Below, piece after piece: positions 49,436-59,339 of a stretch of 64,000 nucleotides of DNA. Numbering within the stretch: position 1 is the first letter of the stretch; each line of letters opens with the position of its first letter. Both the position numbers and the translations under genes were made by a program. Where the stretch lies: positions 1 through 64,000 of the forward strand of contig JAFKFI010000056.1 of NCBI GenBank assembly GCA_017307285.1, given 5' to 3'. The DNA is from Alphaproteobacteria bacterium (GTDB lineage Bacteria; Pseudomonadota; Alphaproteobacteria; Acetobacterales; Acetobacteraceae). The notes beneath the pieces are model-generated. The model saw only the letters and a program-made list of their open reading frames with translations, searched no databases and was not told the DNA's origin.

Positions 49436-49735
49436 TTACTCTGCAAGCAGGCCGCCCTGTTCCTCGGGCGTGCGCAACGTCAGGGCGAGTGCGTGCAGGC
49501 CGGCGGCAAACTCCGCCTGCACGGCCTCGTGCACCATTCGGTGCCGGGCGACGCGCGGCTTTCCGCGGAATGCGGCGCTAACCACCAGCACATTGTAGTG
49601 CGTCTCGCCCCCCGGCCGTGCCCCCGCATGGCCAGCGTGCCGCGCGCTGTCATCCACGACGCGGAGGAGCGTGGGCGCGAATGTGTCGGCTAGAATGGTC
49701 TCCAGACGATGTGCGCGGGACTGCATGGCAGTCAT
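49436..49735 (-). CDS. BolA family protein
   Basis: A 99-residue BolA-like protein. Seen: RAHRLETILADTFAPTLLRV, HYNVLVVSAAFRGKPRVARH and RMVHEAVQAEFAAGLHALAL, the typical alpha/beta KH-like fold with the conserved His in RHRMVHEAV. BolA proteins partner with monothiol glutaredoxins in iron-sulfur handling. ATG 49735 is used; ATG 49726 is possible. It lies divergent from the J-domain gene, a conserved neighbour pair in alphaproteobacteria. Confidence 0.87.
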   Translation of the reverse strand: MTAMQSRAHRLETILADTFAPTLLRVVDDSARHAGHAGARPGGETHYNVLVVSAAFRGKPRVARHRMVHEAVQAEFAAGLHALALTLRTPEEQGGLLAE

Positions 49736-49802
49736 ATCGGATAATCGACGGCTTACGCCAAGCGCCAGTTGCCAATGCCGGGGCGCGGCGCACATAAGGG
49801 GC

Positions 49803-50399
49803 ATGATGACCCGACGCGGCACGAGACCTCGGGCCTACGCGCCCGACCCGGCCGCTCCAGGCCGGCCATGCGAGATGCCCGATTGCTGCGCGCCCGGCGA
49901 GTACCGGGCGCCGAAATCGCGCACAAATCTGAACGATTACTGGTGGTTCTGCCTGGAGCACGTACGCGCCTACAACGCCGCGTGGGATTTCTACAAGGGC
50001 ATGACGCCGGGCGAGATCGAGATGCAGCTCCGCGCCGATACCGCGTGGCAGCGACCGAGCTGGCCGCTCGGCCGGTTGGGCGCCGCCGCGTGGGACGGGG
50101 AGCTGCCGTATCGAGATCCGCTGCACGTGCTCGACGCCGGCGGGATGAAGCGCAGCCCGAAGCGCCCGCCCGACCAGGCCCCCTCGGAACTGCGCGGACC
50201 GCTCGCCACATTGGGCCTGTCCTGGCCGACGACGCTCGACCAGGCCAAGTCCCGGTGGAAGGAGCTGGCCAAGCGCCACCACCCGGATGCGAATGGCGGG
50301 GATCGCGCGGCTGAGGAGCGGTTGAAGACGATCAATCTCGCCTATGCCGCGATACGCACCCGGCTGACGACCGAACCGCGGCTCGCCGCCGCCGGATGA
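49803..50399 (+). CDS. J-domain protein with N-terminal Cys cluster
   Basis: A 198-residue protein whose C-terminal about 70 residues form a J domain: [20 protein letters not shown] then [20 protein letters not shown], with the HPD triad. The N-terminal half holds a possible metal site ([18 protein letters not shown], then [16 protein letters not shown]). J domains stimulate Hsp70 (DnaK). This version is fixed beside bolA and cobS-cobT in related bacteria. It may assist iron-sulfur or cobalamin metalation, but that is inference. Confidence 0.86.
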   Translation: MMTRRGTRPRAYAPDPAAPGRPCEMPDCCAPGEYRAPKSRTNLNDYWWFCLEHVRAYNAAWDFYKGMTPGEIEMQLRADTAWQRPSWPLGRLGAAAWDGELPYRDPLHVLDAGGMKRSPKRPPDQAPSELRGPLATLGLSWPTTLDQAKSRWKELAKRHHPDANGGDRAAEERLKTINLAYAAIRTRLTTEPRLAAAG

Positions 50400-50478
50400 G
50401 CGACATGCGGCTGGGTACCTTCCGCCCGCCGCCATACCGGGGTTACTATTTCCCAGAACACACGGGACACGCTGGTCT

Positions 50479-51489
50479 ATGAACAAGATTGCCGCCCTCT
50501 CCGAGATCCGCCCGACCTCCGCGATCGACCTGCCGGACACCAAGGTGCAGGCACGCGAGGCGTTCGGGATCGACGCCGACATGGAGGTGCCAGCCTTCTC
50601 CGTGCGCACTGAGCACGTGCCGGACATCGACACCGCGTACCAGTTTGATAAGGAAACGACCCTGGCGATCTGCGCCGGGTTTGCCTTCAACCGGCGCACG
50701 ATGATCCAGGGCTATCACGGCACGGGTAAGTCGACCCACATCGAACAGATCGCCGCCCGGCTGAACTGGCCCTGTATCCGCGTCAATCTCGACAGCCACA
50801 TCAGCCGAATCGACCTCATCGGCAAGGACGCTATCGTCCTCAAGGACGGCAAGCAGATCACCGAGTTCCGCGAGGGCATCCTGCCCTGGGCGTTGCAGCA
50901 CGCCTGCGCCCTGGTGTTCGACGAGTACGACGCCGGCCGGCCGGACGTGATGTTCGTCATCCAGCGCGTGCTGGAGGTCGAGGGCAAGCTCACCCTGCTC
51001 GACCAGAACCGGGTGATCCGCCCGCACCCCTCCTTCCGCCTGTTCTCCACCGCCAACACGGTCGGTCTCGGCGACACCACCGGCCTCTATCACGGCACCC
51101 AGCAGATCAATCAGGGCCAGATGGACCGCTGGAACATCGTCGCCACCCTGAACTATCTGCCGCACGGCACCGAGACGGCGATCGTGCTGGCCAAGATGCA
51201 GGCCGATCCCAAGGACGGTGCCACGAAGAAGCGCGTCGAGAGCATGGTCGCACTCGCCGACCTCACCCGCGCCGGCTTCATCAACGGCGACATCTCCACG
51301 GTCATGTCGCCGCGCACCGTCATCACCTGGGCGGAAAACGCGCGCATCTTCGGCGATGTCGGCTTCGCCTTCCGCGTGACCTTCCTCAACAAGTGCGACG
51401 AGGCCGAGCGTTCGACCGTCGCCGAGTACTACCAGCGCTGCTTCAACGAGGACATTCCCACCGGGATGATGGCCCGCAAGGCGAGCTGA
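50479..51489 (+). CDS. cobS: Cobaltochelatase subunit CobS
   Basis: A 336-residue AAA+ ATPase subunit of aerobic cobaltochelatase, which with CobN and CobT inserts cobalt into hydrogenobyrinic acid a,c-diamide. Seen: the N-terminal [20 protein letters not shown], Walker [21 protein letters not shown] near residue 75, Walker [41 protein letters not shown] (sensor 1) and a C-terminal lid. Fourteen bases from cobT on the same strand, as is usual. Confidence 0.96.
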   Translation: MNKIAALSEIRPTSAIDLPDTKVQAREAFGIDADMEVPAFSVRTEHVPDIDTAYQFDKETTLAICAGFAFNRRTMIQGYHGTGKSTHIEQIAARLNWPCIRVNLDSHISRIDLIGKDAIVLKDGKQITEFREGILPWALQHACALVFDEYDAGRPDVMFVIQRVLEVEGKLTLLDQNRVIRPHPSFRLFSTANTVGLGDTTGLYHGTQQINQGQMDRWNIVATLNYLPHGTETAIVLAKMQADPKDGATKKRVESMVALADLTRAGFINGDISTVMSPRTVITWAENARIFGDVGFAFRVTFLNKCDEAERSTVAEYYQRCFNEDIPTGMMARKAS

Positions 51490-51502
51490 GGCCGAAAAGC
51501 TG

Positions 51503-53395
51503 ATGAGCGGATCGGGCGCGAGCGGGTCGAAGGACAACACGCGGGCGGAGGAGTTCAAGCGCGCCACCGCCGGCGTGCTGCGCGCGATCGCCGAAGTGCC
51601 GGATGTGCAGGTGAATTTCCAGCCCGGCCCGTCGGGCCTCGCCGGCAAGCGCGCCCGCCTGCCGCTTCCGACCCGCGCGCTGCCTCCGGCCGAGATGGCC
51701 AAGCTGCGCGGCGCGTCGGACGCCATTGCGCTGCGTCTGCGCTATCACGACGATGCCGTGCACGCAGCTCGTAGTCCGGCAAGGCGCGAGGCGCGGGACG
51801 TCTATGACGCGCTCGAACAAGCGCGGGTCGAGACCATCGGATCGCGTCACATGGAAGGCGTCTCGGCCAATCTGCGGGCGCGCCTCACGGAAGAATGCGA
51901 GGCCGAGGGCTTCGACCGCATGACGCGGAAGGACCAGCTGCCGGTTCAGCACGCGCTCGCCCTGCTCGCCCGCGAACGGATGTCCGGCGAGCCAGTCCCC
52001 GCCCCGGCCCGGCGCGTGCTCGACCTCTGGCGCGAATCGCTCGGCGAGGAGGCGAACGGTGCGCTCGAGGAACTCGGCCGCAGCCAGGACAACCAAGCCG
52101 CCTTCGCCCGCGCCGCCCGCAAGCTGCTTGCGGTCCTCGCCCTCGCCGAGGCGGAGGCCGACGCCGAGCCCGACAAGCAGGATGAGGACGGGGAGGAAGG
52201 CGGCGAGCAGTCCGGCGCGCAGGACAATTCGCAGGAAGGGTCGAGCGAGAGCCAGTCCGACACCGATTCCATGCTCGGCGCACAGCCCGAGGAGATGGAG
52301 GGCGAGGCGGCCGACGACGAGGGTTCGGACGACGCCGACGAGAGCGCCGCCGCCGCTGAGGGCGACGATCGCCCCGGCGGCCCGCAGCCGCGCCGCGACC
52401 GCAACGTGCAGGACGCGGAGGGCGCCTATCGCCCTTACACGCGGCTGTTCGACGAGGAAGTCTCCGCCGAGGATCTCTGCGACCCCGAAGAACTCAATCG
52501 GCTCCGTCAGCAGCTCGACCAGCAGCTACAACATTTGCAAGGTGTCATCTCCAAACTCGCCAATCGACTGCAGCGGCGGCTGATGGCGCAGCAGACGCGG
52601 GCCTGGGAGTTCGACCTCGAGGAGGGCCTGCTCGATGCCGGGCGCCTCTCCCGTGTCGTCGTCAACCCGATGCAGGCGCTGTCCTACAAGCGCGAGCTCG
52701 AGATGGAGTTTCGCGATACTGTCGTCACCTTGCTGATCGACAATTCCGGCTCGATGCGCGGCCGGCCGATCACCGTCGCGGCGATGTGCGGCGACATTCT
52801 TGCCCGCACCCTGGAGCGCTGCGCGGTCAAGGTGGAGGTGCTCGGCTTCACCACGCGCGCCTGGAAAGGCGGCCAGAGCCGCGAGAAATGGGTGCAGGAC
52901 GGCAAGCCCCGCGCCCCTGGCAGGCTCAACGATCTGCGCCACATCGTCTACAAGGCGGCCGACGCGCCGTGGCGCCGGGCGCGCAAGAATCTCGGCCTGA
53001 TGCTGCGAGAGGGCCTGCTCAAGGAGAACATCGACGGCGAGGCACTGCGCGGGGCCTATCGCCGCTTGCTGATGCGCTCCGAGCACCGCCGTATCCTCAT
53101 GGTGATCAGCGACGGCGCGCCGGTGGATGATTCCACGCTGTCGGTGAACCCGGGCAATTACCTGGAAAAGCACCTGCGCGAGGTGATCCGCGACATCGAG
53201 GGCCGCGAGCTGGTCGAGCTCATCGCCATCGGCATCGGCCACGACGTGACGCGCTATTACCGCCGCGCCGTCACCATCGTCGACGCCGAGGAGCTCGGCG
53301 GCACGATGCTGAAGAAGCTGACCGAGCTGTTCGATGAGGATTCCGACCTCGCCTGGCGCATGGCGGCGGCGGAGCGGTCGGCGGTGGTGGTCTAG
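51503..53395 (+). CDS. cobT: Cobaltochelatase subunit CobT
   Basis: A 630-residue subunit of the aerobic cobaltochelatase. The N-terminal part ([20 protein letters not shown]) is followed by a long acidic linker ([20 protein letters not shown], about 215-315) and a C-terminal von Willebrand A domain with a MIDAS-type [16 protein letters not shown] near residue 412. The acidic linker is typical of CobT and probably contacts CobS. CobN is not in this window. Confidence 0.96.
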   Translation: MSGSGASGSKDNTRAEEFKRATAGVLRAIAEVPDVQVNFQPGPSGLAGKRARLPLPTRALPPAEMAKLRGASDAIALRLRYHDDAVHAARSPARREARDVYDALEQARVETIGSRHMEGVSANLRARLTEECEAEGFDRMTRKDQLPVQHALALLARERMSGEPVPAPARRVLDLWRESLGEEANGALEELGRSQDNQAAFARAARKLLAVLALAEAEADAEPDKQDEDGEEGGEQSGAQDNSQEGSSESQSDTDSMLGAQPEEMEGEAADDEGSDDADESAAAAEGDDRPGGPQPRRDRNVQDAEGAYRPYTRLFDEEVSAEDLCDPEELNRLRQQLDQQLQHLQGVISKLANRLQRRLMAQQTRAWEFDLEEGLLDAGRLSRVVVNPMQALSYKRELEMEFRDTVVTLLIDNSGSMRGRPITVAAMCGDILARTLERCAVKVEVLGFTTRAWKGGQSREKWVQDGKPRAPGRLNDLRHIVYKAADAPWRRARKNLGLMLREGLLKENIDGEALRGAYRRLLMRSEHRRILMVISDGAPVDDSTLSVNPGNYLEKHLREVIRDIEGRELVELIAIGIGHDVTRYYRRAVTIVDAEELGGTMLKKLTELFDEDSDLAWRMAAAERSAVVV

Positions 53396-53456
53396 GAGCA
53401 CCTTCCGACCCTCGCCGGTTTGCGGCTCTTGGCCGCGCCGAGTCGCCGGTTCAGCT

Positions 53457-55325
53457 TTACGCGTTCCAGCTTCTGGCGGTGAGGCGCAGCCAGGCTTTGA
53501 AGTCCGGCGGCTGATCCGACACGAGCGGGAGCCAGAATTCGATAGCACCGTCATTCAATTGGCGGCGCCATGCTTGGGTGCGGCTCGTGAGCGGCCCAGG
53601 CGGATCGGCGATCCGGTCTTTGACGATATGCAGTTGCTCGTTCTTCCCGTCGGCGGAGTTGGGCCCCCAGGCCAGACCCCACGCGTGCTCCGCGTCCTCG
53701 AACGCGAGAAAGACGAGATCCTTGTCGAGAAGGGCACTGCCCTCGTAGTGCCGCTTGTTCCAGAAGCTGCCATCCAGCTGATAGTCCGGCACTGCGACGC
53801 GCAGCCTGAAGGCGAAACCGAGAGTGCCGTATAGCGGCAGGCCCTCGACGATTTCCGGATGCGCGGGGTCAAGCGTGCGCAGCTGGGTGTCCAGAAAGGC
53901 GCTGAACAGGTCCACTCGCCGGTGACGGCTGGTTTGTTCGTCGATCCCGTCTCGGGCCCGGAGTTCGGGACTGATGCTCTTGTCCGGGAGCAGCTCCTCG
54001 TAGCGCCGGAAAATGGCGGACCCGCTATAGGCCAGCCTCTCGTTCAGCACCCAACGCTCACCGCGCACGCGCAGTGACGTCTCAAAGCTGTAGGAGGCCC
54101 GAATCCTCGCGTCCTGATGATTGGCGTCCAGCTCGGCTTTGCGCTGAGCCAGGTCGCTCGGAAGCTCGAGCGAGCGCACGTGCAGGTCACAATCCACTCG
54201 TGCGTCGCCGAACAGAAAACGGGAGAGATTGCCGAACCCCTCCTCCGAATTCACCATCCCATACGGGCCGGAATGGGCACGGCGAATATACGCCCGGGCG
54301 GCAAGTACCGTGTCGCCGGGGCGAAGATCCGGCTGCCCTGAATCGGCGGGACCGTGCACCACGGCGTTATCGATTTCCACCAGCCCGTCGCTGAGTTGCC
54401 CCACCAGGCGGCGCGAAAATCCTCCCGCCACCGGGTAATCAGCGGCAGCGGTGCCGACCAGGCAAAATGTGCTGCGCACCGGAAACCGCCCCGCGAGAGA
54501 GTTGGCTTCGGGCGGCTGATCGAGATAGACGCGCATCCGGTCACGATCGAAATTATTCATCTCGAGCCCGAGCAAGGCGTCGACCGGTCCGAGCAGCCCA
54601 TTCCCAAACCCACCCTGCCCAGTGATCCCGTTATGGGGTGTGCCGTAGGTGAACAGGCGCCGTACCGAAGCGCGGGCGCGCTGCCAATCCGTTTGGGAAA
54701 TGCGCCGCGATTCGTCGGCGCTCAGCAGCGCCTCCACCGCGGTACACCGGCTGGCCTGGCGCGGAGCGGAACCGTCCAGTACCGTCTCGTTCTGCAGAAA
54801 GGTGCGGGCGACGAGCCCACCCATCGAATGTGCGACAAGGTAGACGCCGGGCGCACCCGTGACGTCGAGTATGTCGAGAACGAGACGCCCGAGTCCCCAA
54901 CCATATGCTTCCATGCCCGGCCGCACGCCGTCTCCGAGACTCCGAGAGGCCGCGTCGTAGTAACGGTAGACCGCAAGGACGGCACGCGCCGGGTCCGGCT
55001 CCCCGCCGGGCTCGGCCAGCCAGTCTGCGAGGTCTCGGCGGCTTTCCGGGTCAAGGCCGCGCAACCCGTCGCTGAAGGCGAGACGATAATTGTAGGGAGG
55101 CTGGCTGAGGCGGAGCACGGGGGATTCGAATACGTGGCGCGCGGCGTCGCCGGTCCAATCGGTTCGCAACATCGTGGAACCGAGATTGAAACCATTGAAC
55201 GGGTCCGTAGCGGTGTCCTCGATCTCGCCGCCGGTCATCGCGAAGCCACGCAGATACACGATCGGCAGTAACAAGCGGGCCTTCGCCGCACGCCAGGCCC
55301 TCTGTCGCGCCAAGCTCAGATACAT
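53457..55325 (-). CDS. Large lipase-like alpha/beta hydrolase
   Basis: A 622-residue protein with a lipase/PGAP1-like region: VYLVAHSMGGLVARTFLQNE carries the nucleophile Ser near residue 169, and FTYGTPHNGITGQGGFGNGL resembles the oxyanion or lid region. The first 30 residues are basic and hydrophobic but not a clear signal peptide. The C-terminal 250 residues have no family that I recognise. Start ATG 55325 follows GGAGGTGACG, a strong ribosome binding site. The upstream gap is AT-rich and may hold its promoter. The acid and base residues cannot be placed with confidence. Confidence 0.78.
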   Translation of the reverse strand: MYLSLARQRAWRAAKARLLLPIVYLRGFAMTGGEIEDTATDPFNGFNLGSTMLRTDWTGDAARHVFESPVLRLSQPPYNYRLAFSDGLRGLDPESRRDLADWLAEPGGEPDPARAVLAVYRYYDAASRSLGDGVRPGMEAYGWGLGRLVLDILDVTGAPGVYLVAHSMGGLVARTFLQNETVLDGSAPRQASRCTAVEALLSADESRRISQTDWQRARASVRRLFTYGTPHNGITGQGGFGNGLLGPVDALLGLEMNNFDRDRMRVYLDQPPEANSLAGRFPVRSTFCLVGTAAADYPVAGGFSRRLVGQLSDGLVEIDNAVVHGPADSGQPDLRPGDTVLAARAYIRRAHSGPYGMVNSEEGFGNLSRFLFGDARVDCDLHVRSLELPSDLAQRKAELDANHQDARIRASYSFETSLRVRGERWVLNERLAYSGSAIFRRYEELLPDKSISPELRARDGIDEQTSRHRRVDLFSAFLDTQLRTLDPAHPEIVEGLPLYGTLGFAFRLRVAVPDYQLDGSFWNKRHYEGSALLDKDLVFLAFEDAEHAWGLAWGPNSADGKNEQLHIVKDRIADPPGPLTSRTQAWRRQLNDGAIEFWLPLVSDQPPDFKAWLRLTARSWNA

Positions 55326-55402
55326 CGTCACCTCCAAATTCGTCCTGTATAGATATCATGCTGATTGTGTATCGAATTGCAACGACCTTTGGCACACGTG
55401 CC

Positions 55403-56302
55403 TCACGGAAACCGCCAGGCCGCCTCCCGCTCAATCAGATCCAGCAGCCCACGCACCTTGGGCGATAGCAGGTGGGCGCTCGAGTAGACCGCTTGGATGG
55501 GCTGCGGCGGGGGTGCGAACTCGCGCAGCACTTCCACCAACGTTCCCACGGCGAGCGCGTCCGCCGCCTGATACGAGAGCACGCGCGCCAATCCGCCGCC
55601 TTGCAGAGCGTGGCCGAGCGCCACGTCGTTGCTGTTGGAAATGAGGCGCGGCTCGACGCGAATTGTCATCGGCCTGCCATCGGGGCCGACGAAACGCCAG
55701 GTAGGATCGGCTGAGAGGCCGGTGGAAGCGGCGAAGCTGTAACGCGCGAGGTCCTCCGGGTGGCGCGGTGGACCGCCCTGCCGCGCGAGATAGGCTGGGC
55801 TGCCGACTACGATCCGGCGGGTCGCGCCAAACCGCCGGGCGATCAGACCCGAATCGGGAAGCCGACCAATGCGGATGGCAATGTCGATTCCCTCCTCGAC
55901 CAAATTTGCGTAGCGATCAGATAGCAGGAGTTCCGCCGTGACCTCCGGGAACTCCTGCAAATAGCGCGACAGCACCGGCGCCACGTGTAGCCGTCCGAAC
56001 ATCTGGGGGGCGGCGACCACCAAGCGTCCGCGCGGTCGCGCCGCCGACTCTCGGGCAATTTCCTCCGCATCGCGCAGATCGGCCAGGAGCCGCCGTACGC
56101 GGTCCACATAGCGCGCGCCGGCCTCCGTCAATCTCACCGCGCGGGTCGTACGCTGCAGCAAGCGGACGCCGAGTTCGTTCTCGAGGCTGGCGACCAGGCG
56201 CGTAACCGCCGAGGGCGAGCGGCCAAGTCGGCGGGCGGCCGGGGCGAACCCCGACGCATCGCACACCGCGACGAATGCCGTCATGGCCTCGATCCGGTCC
56301 AT
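55403..56302 (-). CDS. LysR family transcriptional regulator
   Basis: A 299-residue LysR-type regulator. The N-terminal winged helix reads MTAFVAVCDASGFAPAARRL then GRSPSAVTRLVASLENELGV and LLQRTTRAVRLTEAGARYVD. The C-terminal effector domain contains EGIDIAIRIGRLPDSGLIAR and GSPAYLARQGGPPRHPEDLA. ATG 56302 fits the family. It is divergent from a flavin-reductase-like gene about 100 bases away and very likely regulates it, as LysR members often control a neighbour read in the opposite direction. Confidence 0.91.
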   Translation of the reverse strand: MDRIEAMTAFVAVCDASGFAPAARRLGRSPSAVTRLVASLENELGVRLLQRTTRAVRLTEAGARYVDRVRRLLADLRDAEEIARESAARPRGRLVVAAPQMFGRLHVAPVLSRYLQEFPEVTAELLLSDRYANLVEEGIDIAIRIGRLPDSGLIARRFGATRRIVVGSPAYLARQGGPPRHPEDLARYSFAASTGLSADPTWRFVGPDGRPMTIRVEPRLISNSNDVALGHALQGGGLARVLSYQAADALAVGTLVEVLREFAPPPQPIQAVYSSAHLLSPKVRGLLDLIEREAAWRFP

Positions 56303-56399
56303 CCGCCATTGCGGCGCTAGCAATAATCCCTTGTCAATTCCGACAATTCTGCGGCGTGGACACAGGCGCCACATCGCGGGGACAGCAAAGGAGCGCACC

Positions 56400-57041
56400 A
56401 TGACACCTGTCCCTGGCCCCAATCCCCCGTCTCCCGACGACATCGTCTTCAGCGCCTCGATCAAGGATGAGCAGCATCGCCGGGGCGGCGTACCGGCGCA
56501 TGAGCGAATCGCGGCGCGGGGTGGGTTTCGCACCGCTCTCACTCCCGATCTCGTCGCCTTCCTCGCCGACGTGGACACCGCCTATCTCGCCACCGCCAGC
56601 GCCTCCGGCCAGCCCTACGCCCAGCATCGCGGCGGGCCCAAAGGGTTCATCCGTGTGCTGGATGAGCGCACGCTCGGCTTCGCGGATTTCGCCGGCAACC
56701 GGCAGTACATCACGGCCGGCAACCTCGCCGAGAACGAGCGGGCCTTCCTGTTCCTGATAGACTACGCGCACCAGCGCCGCATCAAGCTATGGGGCCGCGC
56801 CCGCATGGTGGACGACGCCGCGCTGATCGCCCGCCTGATGCCCGCGGGCTATCAGGCGCGCCCAGAGCGCGCGCTGCTGTTCACGGTCGATGCCTGGGAT
56901 AGCAACTGTCGCCAGCACATCCCCCAGAAATTCGACGCGGCGGATGTCGCCGACGCGGTGCGGCGCCTGGAGCAACGCATTGCCGATCTGGAGAGCGAGA
57001 ACGCCAGGCTGCGCGCCGCGATTGCTCTCTCCCCAGCGTGA
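56400..57041 (+). CDS. Pyridoxamine 5'-phosphate oxidase-like flavoprotein
   Basis: A 213-residue protein with a PNPOx-like split-barrel: ADVDTAYLATASASGQPYAQ, VLDERTLGFADFAGNRQYIT, ENERAFLFLIDYAHQRRIKL and LWGRARMVDD. Family members bind FMN and reduce various substrates. The N-terminus IVFSASIKDEQHRRG is followed by the barrel and a C-terminal coiled-coil region (RRLEQRIADLESENARLRAA). ATG 56400 follows AAAGGAGCGCACC. Divergent from the LysR gene, so probably under its control. The substrate is unknown. Confidence 0.87.
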   Translation: MTPVPGPNPPSPDDIVFSASIKDEQHRRGGVPAHERIAARGGFRTALTPDLVAFLADVDTAYLATASASGQPYAQHRGGPKGFIRVLDERTLGFADFAGNRQYITAGNLAENERAFLFLIDYAHQRRIKLWGRARMVDDAALIARLMPAGYQARPERALLFTVDAWDSNCRQHIPQKFDAADVADAVRRLEQRIADLESENARLRAAIALSPA

Positions 57042-57082
57042 GGCGCGTCATTGCGCGGCTCGCGCCAGTCTCGGCGTAGGGC

Positions 57083-57898
57083 CTACGCCGCAAGTCGCTG
57101 GGCCGGCACCCGCTCCACAGGAAAGCTGAGGGTCACCCGGGTGCCGATCCGGGCCGCTGTCTCGATCGTCAGGGTGCCGCCATGCGCTTCCATCAGGGCG
57201 CGCGCCAGCGACAGTCCAAGCCCGATGCCCCGACTGTTGCCCGGTGCGGGCTCCGGTGATCCAGCCAGCGCCGCCAGCCCGGCCCCCTCGTCGGCGACCA
57301 CTAGAGACACGACATCTTCGTGCCGCTCGAGCGCCAAGTCGATCCAGTCCTCGTCGCGGGTAAACCTGGCGGCGTTGCCGAGCACTCGCAACAGGATTTG
57401 TGAGAGCGCTCGGCGGTCGGCGATCAGCGTGAGTTCGAGCAGCTCCGGGGCCACCCGCCAATGCCGCTGGCTCGGGTCGAGCGTCGCCGAGACCGCGGCA
57501 ATCGCGTCCCGCAGCAATCTTCCGACGGCGAGCGGCTCGTCGCGGATCACGCGGGTCTCGGCACCAGAGATCCCGCTGTCCTGCAAATCGTCAGCGAGAT
57601 TGAGAACTCGTGCAGTCACGGCGGCGATGGCCGTTGCATGTGAGGAGGTCGATCCGCCTTCCTGGGCCGCCTGCAACTTATCCGTGTGGCCGAGCAAGGT
57701 CAGGGCCGTCTCTCGCAACTCCGCGGCAGACAGTCTCAGCAGGCGCGTACTCGCGAGCTCGGCGGCGAGGGCGCGGTCGCGCTGAGCGGTGACAGCCGCG
57801 AGAGCGCGCCGCTGGCCGCGATATCGGAGCGCGAGCGCCGCCATCGCTCCCCAGGAGAGCACGGCTAGGCAAGCCAGAATCAGCGTGATTGGTCCCAT
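57083..57898 (-). CDS. Small membrane histidine kinase
   Basis: A 271-residue protein with one N-terminal membrane helix (LILACLAVLSWGAMAALALR), a coiled-coil and a C-terminal HATPase domain: N-box LLRVLGNAARFTRDEDWIDL, G1 VVADEGAGLAAL and G2 SRGIGLGLSLARALMEAHGG. The usual HE-type phospho-acceptor motif is absent; LLGHTDKLQAAQ near residue 70 is the nearest His. No sensor domain lies outside the membrane and no response regulator is adjacent, so it may be a degenerate or accessory kinase. Confidence 0.78.
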   Translation of the reverse strand: MGPITLILACLAVLSWGAMAALALRYRGQRRALAAVTAQRDRALAAELASTRLLRLSAAELRETALTLLGHTDKLQAAQEGGSTSSHATAIAAVTARVLNLADDLQDSGISGAETRVIRDEPLAVGRLLRDAIAAVSATLDPSQRHWRVAPELLELTLIADRRALSQILLRVLGNAARFTRDEDWIDLALERHEDVVSLVVADEGAGLAALAGSPEPAPGNSRGIGLGLSLARALMEAHGGTLTIETAARIGTRVTLSFPVERVPAQRLAA

Positions 57899-57961
57899 CC
57901 GCAGAGACTATGCTCTGTATTCAAACCGGAGGTTAACGCAGGCCGAAACGGTGCACCCAGC

Positions 57962-57986
57962 AAAAAGGCCCGCCGAAGCGGGCCTT
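57962..57986 (-). terminator. Intrinsic terminator of rpmB
   Basis: On the minus strand the sequence reads AAGGCCCGC-TTCG-GCGGGCC followed by TTTTT. The stem of seven GC-rich pairs, plus AA/TT at its base, is closed by a stable TTCG tetraloop and followed by a T-run. It lies about 30 bases past the rpmB stop (58015). A textbook Rho-independent terminator. Confidence 0.9.
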
Positions 57987-58014
57987 GGACGTCACGCCTT
58001 CGCGAGAGGACGGA

Positions 58015-58323
58015 TCAGGCGGCCGGCGCCGTGGCCGCACGCTTGGCCTGTGCCCGCTGGATCCGGCGCTTAATCACCCGCGCCTCCTCCGGCAACCGGC
58101 TGTTCGGGGTGCCAAGCAGGTAGGCGTCGATCCCGCCATTATGCTCGACGGTGCGGATCGCCCGTGTGGAAATACGCATCCGCACGCTGGCGCCCAGGGT
58201 GTCGGACAACAGCGAGATTTCCTGCAGGTTGGGCAGGAAGCGGCGACGGGTCTTGTTGTTGGCGTGGCTGACGTTGTTGCCCGTCAGGACGCCCTTGCCC
58301 GTGATCTGGCAGCGGCGGGACAT
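58015..58323 (-). CDS. rpmB: 50S ribosomal protein L28
   Basis: A 102-residue ribosomal protein L28. Seen: [20 protein letters not shown], then [40 protein letters not shown] and [20 protein letters not shown], as in alphaproteobacterial L28. ATG 58323 matches family N-termini; the frame is open further upstream to 58344. A strong intrinsic terminator follows, so it is transcribed as a single gene. Confidence 0.97.
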   Translation of the reverse strand: MSRRCQITGKGVLTGNNVSHANNKTRRRFLPNLQEISLLSDTLGASVRMRISTRAIRTVEHNGGIDAYLLGTPNSRLPEEARVIKRRIQRAQAKRAATAPAA

Positions 58324-58423
58324 CGCAGGAAACCCTCGGTCCAATTGGATGAAAGCGGGAGATGGGAGGCGGGGTTATGGCGAAACGGCCCGCGAAGGTC
58401 AAGGCGCGCTACCGCCGCGACGG

Positions 58424-58675
58424 TCAAGGCGCCGGATCGGCCATCCGCCGCAGCTCGCCCGCCCGCACGGTGGCGATGGCATTGTCCAGGATACGGATGA
58501 TCGCCTCCTCGTCCATGCTACGGGCGAGCAGCGTCAGCGACCCGCCGAGCAGCGCGGACGCGATCGCCAGGGAGCCGATATTCTGGCCCATCATGTACTC
58601 GATCGCCTTGTCGATCACCGCACCCGCGTGGCTGAGGTCGGCCGGCGGCGGTGCTTCATCCGGTTCATCGGTCAT
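58424..58675 (-). CDS. Small uncharacterised protein
   Basis: An 83-residue helical protein: an acidic N-terminus (MTDEPDEAPPPADLSHAG), then VIDKAIEYMMGQNIGSLAIA, SALLGGSLTLLARSMDEEAI and IRILDNAIATVRAGELRRMA. The middle segment is amphipathic and could contact a membrane. I do not recognise a family. It is nine bases downstream of the DUF2059-like gene on the same strand, so probably part of that operon. Confidence 0.6.
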   Translation of the reverse strand: MTDEPDEAPPPADLSHAGAVIDKAIEYMMGQNIGSLAIASALLGGSLTLLARSMDEEAIIRILDNAIATVRAGELRRMADPAP

Positions 58676-58684
58676 GACCGCACC

Positions 58685-59302
58685 TCATTTGAACTTCTCC
58701 GGGTCGATGCCTGCCGCTTTCAGACCAGCGAGGTGGGCCGCGAACACCTCTTGTATAAGAGGAGGGCCCCACTCGCGCCATTCCACCTCGCTCTCCCGCA
58801 CGATCTCGTCCCTCTCGGCTAGATATCTCCGAGCCAACTCCGGATGGGCGAACTGCTCCGGATCGACAGGCGAGCCGTCGTTCTTGAGAGAGGTCCGTAG
58901 CTCGTGCAGCTCGGCAGCACTGAAGCGCAGTGTCCAAACCCGCGCCAGCCTCGCTTCCAGACGGTAGAGATGGGCCTTGAACTCGGGCATGACGAATTTG
59001 TCGGTCGCCTCGGCGGCCTGTTGCGGCGTGGCGTCGCCGCGCTCCTCGAAGAACGAGATCAGCCGCTGGCGCAGACTGCTCAGAAGCTTGCCGTCCGTGC
59101 TCTGCTGATCGATCAGCGCGAGAGCCTCGGCTTTCGCGGTACCGATCTCGACGGGCGCCGGTTGCGCAGGCGCCGGAGGGGGAGCGGGTGGGATCGGTGG
59201 AGCAGGTGGAATTTGCGATCTCCCGGCGGGCGCGGCTTGCACATGGGCGGCCGCCGAAAGAGCGCAGAGGGTCACGAGCGCCCGCAGGACCGCCCGAGGC
59301 AT
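58685..59302 (-). CDS. Secreted DUF2059 protein
   Basis: A 205-residue exported protein. The signal peptide is LRALVTLCALSAAAHVQAAP, followed by a Pro-rich linker and a DUF2059 domain: EATDKFVMPEFKAHLYRLEA, then WTLRFSAAELHELRTSLKND and HPELARRYLAERDEIVRESE. DUF2059 proteins are periplasmic and of unknown function. ATG 59302 matches the signal peptide; the frame is open to 59476 but as antisense of the ABC gene. The ABC exporter gene is 37 bases upstream. Confidence 0.82.
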   Translation of the reverse strand: MPRAVLRALVTLCALSAAAHVQAAPAGRSQIPPAPPIPPAPPPAPAQPAPVEIGTAKAEALALIDQQSTDGKLLSSLRQRLISFFEERGDATPQQAAEATDKFVMPEFKAHLYRLEARLARVWTLRFSAAELHELRTSLKNDGSPVDPEQFAHPELARRYLAERDEIVRESEVEWREWGPPLIQEVFAAHLAGLKAAGIDPEKFK

Positions 59303-59339
59303 CTGTCGCCTCGCCGATGGCTTCCAGCGAAATCCGGCA

